Source: an uncultured Bacteroidales bacterium (GTDB lineage: Bacteria > Bacteroidota > Bacteroidia > Bacteroidales > WCHB1-69). From it: a stretch of DNA of 17,355 nucleotides. Every line of letters starts with the position of its first letter. Positions within the stretch are counted from its first letter, which is position 1. Below are positions 13,861-17,355 of the stretch, in pieces. The stretch spans positions 1 through 17,355 of the forward strand of contig CAKUVI010000012.1 in the NCBI GenBank assembly GCA_934699095.1, in the 5' to 3' direction. The notes under the pieces were generated by a model. The model did no database searches. It had not been told where the DNA came from and saw nothing but the letters and a program-made list of their open reading frames with translations. Position numbers and translations under genes: made by a program.

Positions 13861-13876
13861 TCCGAAAATTTCCGGA
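13861..13876. promoter_or_regulatory. 16-bp imperfect palindrome in the leader of the InlB-repeat gene
   Basis: TCCGAAAATTTCCGGA is self-complementary except for one mismatched pair (bases 5 and 12). It lies 60 bases before the start codon, downstream of both candidate promoters. It could be an operator or a small RNA hairpin. There is nothing to choose between them. Confidence 0.3.
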
Positions 13877-13936
13877 TTGGAATGGTCGGGTGACATGTTT
13901 TGAATAAATAATAAGTAATAATAAACAACAAAAACT

Positions 13937-16900
13937 ATGAACAATTTTACAACCTGCTCTGAAAAGGGCAACAAAGTAGAAAGTAAGCAAGGCCGCTTCA
14001 CGCGTGTCTTGCGTGCATGCACCATGGTGGCGGCGATGCTGCTGATGGTAGCGGGAATCAGTTTGGACGCGGCTGCGCAGAGCGTGAAGAGCTGCGCAGT
14101 GAAGAAGGCCCCGAGTGCCTCGATGACTCTGAAGGGCGGAATGCCGCAGAGCGCGAAGGTTCAGGCCACGAAGGTGGAGCGCAGCACCAGCAACGGCAAG
14201 CACGTGTATGGTGCCTACGACATCACCATCACCAACGGCACAGCCGAGTGGCAGCCGGCCGGCGGCGCGCCTGTGATGGTCTCCATCACCGACCCGAACT
14301 TCGCTGACGGCACGCTGTTGGACGTCTATCACGAGGGCACCAACGGCAACGAGTTCGTGGCCACCGTGTCCCCCTCAAACCACACCATCACCTTCCCCGC
14401 ACACAGCTTCTCGGTGTATATCGTGACCGAGACGGGTAACGATGCGCGTATAAACGTGAAGTTTATGAACGGAACAACCGAGATTGCTTCAGTTTGGGTG
14501 AAACCTGCCGATATGGCCAGCGAGACCCATTTTAACCAGATTGTGTATGACCCTGGTGTTGGAACTTTGGCCTCAGGAACCCAGTTCCGTGGATGGACAG
14601 AAAAACAGAACTACCAGGTTGCCGACGCTCCTAATGCCAATAGCATTGCAATGGTGCGCGACAGCATCAAGGAAAAATTGAACAGCAGCTTCAACAACGG
14701 CGACGTTGTTACCTATTATGCTATGATTTATCGTTCGTACCGCGTTACTTACTTGGATGACCGTGATGCTACTTTGGGAACAGTTGACAATATATCTCTT
14801 CCTTCCCAAACCTCTTACCAATATACTGTGAATATGTCGTATAGCCCTTCTGATGCGCAACACGGATTCGAAGGCTGGGATGTTATGAGCGGTAGCTCAA
14901 ATATTGTTGGGTGGACTGAAGGTACAACGTACGCAAATGGTACTGTAGTTACTCTTACTGGCGATGTTGTGTTCTCTGTAAACTCTCCTTTGGGACATTG
15001 GTTGGTGTTCCATGAGAATGGCGGTACTTACGTGGCTGCTCAGTTTGTTAAATCAGATGAATCCACTGAAGCACCATCCGTGGAAATGAAGAAACGCGGT
15101 TATGAGTTTGGCGGATGGTACACTAACGCCGAATTTACAGGTGGCCAATTTACATTTGGCTCCACTATTACCGACCGTGTTGACCTTTATGCCAAGTGGG
15201 ATGAGAATGCCACAGCCAATTACAGCTACATTATATGGAAGCAGAATGTGAAAGGCGATGGATACGATTTCTGGACATCAGGACAGGTTATCAATGCCAC
15301 AACCAATTCCGCTGTTAACGTTGTGTCCGGTACATCAGGAAGTACTACAGCAACTGTTAACGGAACTCAATACTCTGAGCAGGGCTTCCATTACCAAAGC
15401 ACTGACCAGGCCAGCAAGACCGTGAAGTCTGACGGGACCACGGTTGTGAATGTATATTTTGACAGAAATGAGATAACATATAATTTCTACAGGTGGCAAT
15501 CTGGTTGGCTTTGGGGTGAATGGGTGGAATACACTACCATGACGGGATTATATGGCTCCACCTTGGCAGAAAATAACCTCACGTGGCCTACTGAGTATGA
15601 TTGGTATGAAAATGGTGGTAATAATGGTAGTACAGGCGGATCAAGAACAACATTCCGTGATGCTTTTCTTCCTCCAGATGAAGGTGTTAATTCCGAAGAT
15701 TTTTATGGAAGAAACCCTCAATCAGGTTCTCAAGTTGTTTTCTATAAACAAAATGCTAACTTGAATGGTTATACGGAAGCAAACAGGGTTAATACGTCTG
15801 GAAGTGGAAGTTTCTCAATAACCGATAAATACAATGGATTTACTGCATATCAGTACAGAGTAGATGGAGGACAGTGGCAAGGTGTCGGTACGAAAAATCA
15901 GTCAACGGGTGTTTATGGACAATCGCATGAATATAACAATATACTTGAAATACGTTTTAACCGTCAAGTCTTCAACATCACATACCTTAACGGGTCTGTA
16001 TATGGTACGAACCAGGAAAGTATAATCAAAAAGTTGGAACCGACAGAACTGCATCAAAGTGAGAGCATCACATACGGTGCAGATATAACTTCATACGAGA
16101 ATTCCTATACGCCATCTTCTTCAGATGCTCCTGATGATGGATTCCAATATGTTTTTGAGGGTTGGTATGTGGATGACGAATGTACAACCCCATATACATT
16201 CACCACAATGCCAGGTAATAATCTGACTCTCTATGCAAAATGGCATCTGGTTCAATATCGTGTGTTCTTGCATCCTAATGCTGGCACTGACCAGTCTCTG
16301 GATTGGGGTAATCCAAATCAATCAACTGCTTTTAGAGTTGATAATGGAGGTACCATTAGCGTTCCAGAAGGAACACGTAATGGTTACGAGTTTGTTGCTT
16401 GGTACACAGATGAGAGTTTTACTCAACTCTTTAATGAAGAAACACTATTAAATGAAACAACAGTAACGACAGCATACGATAAAACAGAATCCACCGAATT
16501 GGATAAGTGGGGCAACCCAACTGAAAGCACAAATAAGGATATTTCACGTTTCTGGATCACCAAGAAATTAGACCTTTATGCTCAGTGGCGTGCCACAATT
16601 GAGGGCGCTGTCGGCATAGGTGTTAATTACGATTGCGCAGAAGGTACTTGCACTTCAGCACAGAACGACGGAAACCTTTACCTCGATCAGGCAAATGCAT
16701 CAGCAGCATCAGCACCAACAGCTCCGGAAGGTTATGTGTTCTCACACTGGCAGCTTCAGACTTGGAACGAAGAGAACAACGCCTACGAAGACAAGGGCGT
16801 TGCTGATATTTATCCTGGCGTGTCTTTCCGCGTGGAATTGGCTGATGCCCGCAGAACAAACGCATCAGACTGGACAGCTGAGAATCCTAAATATAACTAT

Positions 16901-17355
16901 ACCGTCCAGCTCAAAGCCATTTATGCTCCTGTTGAGGAAGAGACACCTACACATATTGTATGGTACAAAAATGATGGCACTGGCGCCATCGTACATGACG
17001 ATGACAACTTGCAAATCAACGAGGCCATTGACATACCTACACCTACAGAGCGCACCGGCTACACCTTCAAGGGCTGGTTCAAGTACAACTTCGATGGTAA
17101 TGTTGGCGATCAACCCACCACGCTCATTAAAGGAACAAATATAGCTGCAGACTCTAACTTGTGCGTGCCCAACTTCCTCAACTACGCCAATAACGCATAC
17201 ACCTCTGCCAAGACTGGCGCAGCAGCCACCCAGGTTGCGGCCGACGAGGCCAACCCGTACGACTACCTCTACGCTATCTGGGAGCCTACAGTGGAGTTTA
17301 CGTCCCCTGTGAAATATTGCCAAAACACAACAGGTACACTCCCGACTCCTACAAC
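13937..17355 (+). CDS. Large secreted InlB B-repeat protein (partial, 3' end outside the window)
   Basis: The frame from ATG 13937 stays open for 1139 codons to the window edge. The N-terminus has a long charged lead (1-26) and a hydrophobic core ending AAAQ, consistent with a signal peptide cut after Ala47; an alternative ATG at 14024 (residue 30) would keep the hydrophobic core. Residues 48-180 are an unassigned, probably beta-rich domain. Listeria-Bacteroides (InlB B) repeats of the form GYxFxGWY...LYAKW occur at about 388-421, 735-769, 816-884 and 1041-1115, the last two with insertions; weaker forms lie near 215 and 310. Such repeats make small ubiquitin-like beta domains in surface proteins of Bacteroidota and Firmicutes. 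Base composition falls from over 60% GC near the start to about one third GC in the middle. A surface or adhesin role is inferred. Confidence 0.85.
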   Translation, partial: MNNFTTCSEKGNKVESKQGRFTRVLRACTMVAAMLLMVAGISLDAAAQSVKSCAVKKAPSASMTLKGGMPQSAKVQATKVERSTSNGKHVYGAYDITITNGTAEWQPAGGAPVMVSITDPNFADGTLLDVYHEGTNGNEFVATVSPSNHTITFPAHSFSVYIVTETGNDARINVKFMNGTTEIASVWVKPADMASETHFNQIVYDPGVGTLASGTQFRGWTEKQNYQVADAPNANSIAMVRDSIKEKLNSSFNNGDVVTYYAMIYRSYRVTYLDDRDATLGTVDNISLPSQTSYQYTVNMSYSPSDAQHGFEGWDVMSGSSNIVGWTEGTTYANGTVVTLTGDVVFSVNSPLGHWLVFHENGGTYVAAQFVKSDESTEAPSVEMKKRGYEFGGWYTNAEFTGGQFTFGSTITDRVDLYAKWDENATANYSYIIWKQNVKGDGYDFWTSGQVINATTNSAVNVVSGTSGSTTATVNGTQYSEQGFHYQSTDQASKTVKSDGTTVVNVYFDRNEITYNFYRWQSGWLWGEWVEYTTMTGLYGSTLAENNLTWPTEYDWYENGGNNGSTGGSRTTFRDAFLPPDEGVNSEDFYGRNPQSGSQVVFYKQNANLNGYTEANRVNTSGSGSFSITDKYNGFTAYQYRVDGGQWQGVGTKNQSTGVYGQSHEYNNILEIRFNRQVFNITYLNGSVYGTNQESIIKKLEPTELHQSESITYGADITSYENSYTPSSSDAPDDGFQYVFEGWYVDDECTTPYTFTTMPGNNLTLYAKWHLVQYRVFLHPNAGTDQSLDWGNPNQSTAFRVDNGGTISVPEGTRNGYEFVAWYTDESFTQLFNEETLLNETTVTTAYDKTESTELDKWGNPTESTNKDISRFWITKKLDLYAQWRATIEGAVGIGVNYDCAEGTCTSAQNDGNLYLDQANASAASAPTAPEGYVFSHWQLQTWNEENNAYEDKGVADIYPGVSFRVELADARRTNASDWTAENPKYNYTVQLKAIYAPVEEETPTHIVWYKNDGTGAIVHDDDNLQINEAIDIPTPTERTGYTFKGWFKYNFDGNVGDQPTTLIKGTNIAADSNLCVPNFLNYANNAYTSAKTGAAATQVAADEANPYDYLYAIWEPTVEFTSPVKYCQNTTGTLPTPT

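Noticed and set aside
13772..14332. Minus-strand open frame of 186 codons overlapping the InlB-repeat gene start
   Set aside because: It is antisense to a clear signal peptide and conserved-looking coding region, and its translation is Arg/His-rich with no recognisable domain.
16620..17144. Plus-strand open frame of 174 codons in another frame of the InlB-repeat gene
   Set aside because: The main frame continues through it with InlB-type motifs on both sides, and this frame reads His/Gln/Thr-rich low-quality protein.

Overview
The window comes from a bacterium of the phylum Bacteroidota, most likely a Bacteroidales member. The support is the gene order rpmD-rplO-secY-map-infA-rpmJ-rpsM-rpsK-rpsD-rpoA-rplQ, AT-rich leaders without clear Shine-Dalgarno sites, several TAnnTTTG promoter boxes typical of the phylum, and secreted proteins with FISUMP and Listeria-Bacteroides (InlB B) repeat domains, which are common there. 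No species can be named from the sequence alone.

Layout: 1-140 holds two copies of a 70-bp tandem repeat, each with a perfect hairpin. A gene-free leader follows, with a promoter near 228-256. 466-6848 is the distal half of the spc operon plus the alpha operon: ribosomal proteins uL30, uL15, bL36, uS13, uS11, uS4 and bL17, the translocon channel SecY, methionine aminopeptidase, IF-1 and the RNA polymerase alpha subunit. It reads as one transcription unit that ends at a strong bidirectional terminator (6872-6902). rpsE, normally just upstream of rpmD, is not in the 465 bases before it. A heptad-repeat inverted structure sits between rpsD and rpoA.

A CPBP-family membrane protease gene lies on the minus strand (6967-7854). 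The divergent spacer after it carries an orphan plus-strand terminator, which could end a small RNA. From 8106 on the region is accessory: a 1010-residue secreted protein (vWA domain, Cna_B-like domain, C-terminal FISUMP domain), a 135-residue helix-hairpin-helix DUF4332 protein, a 224-residue protein I do not recognise, tRNA-Glu(UUC), an Elp3-like radical SAM protein without acetyltransferase domain, a highly structured intergenic element (13518-13633), and the first 1139 codons of a large secreted InlB B-repeat protein that runs off the right edge.

The first half makes core translation, secretion and transcription machinery. The second half is dominated by two large exported proteins that look like surface or adhesion factors. 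I see no CRISPR array, rRNA, transposase, integrase or complete defence system. The best leads for something undescribed are the vWA/Cna_B/FISUMP protein, the orphan terminator RNA at about 7930-8009, and the three intergenic repeat structures (1-140, 5234-5315, 13518-13633).
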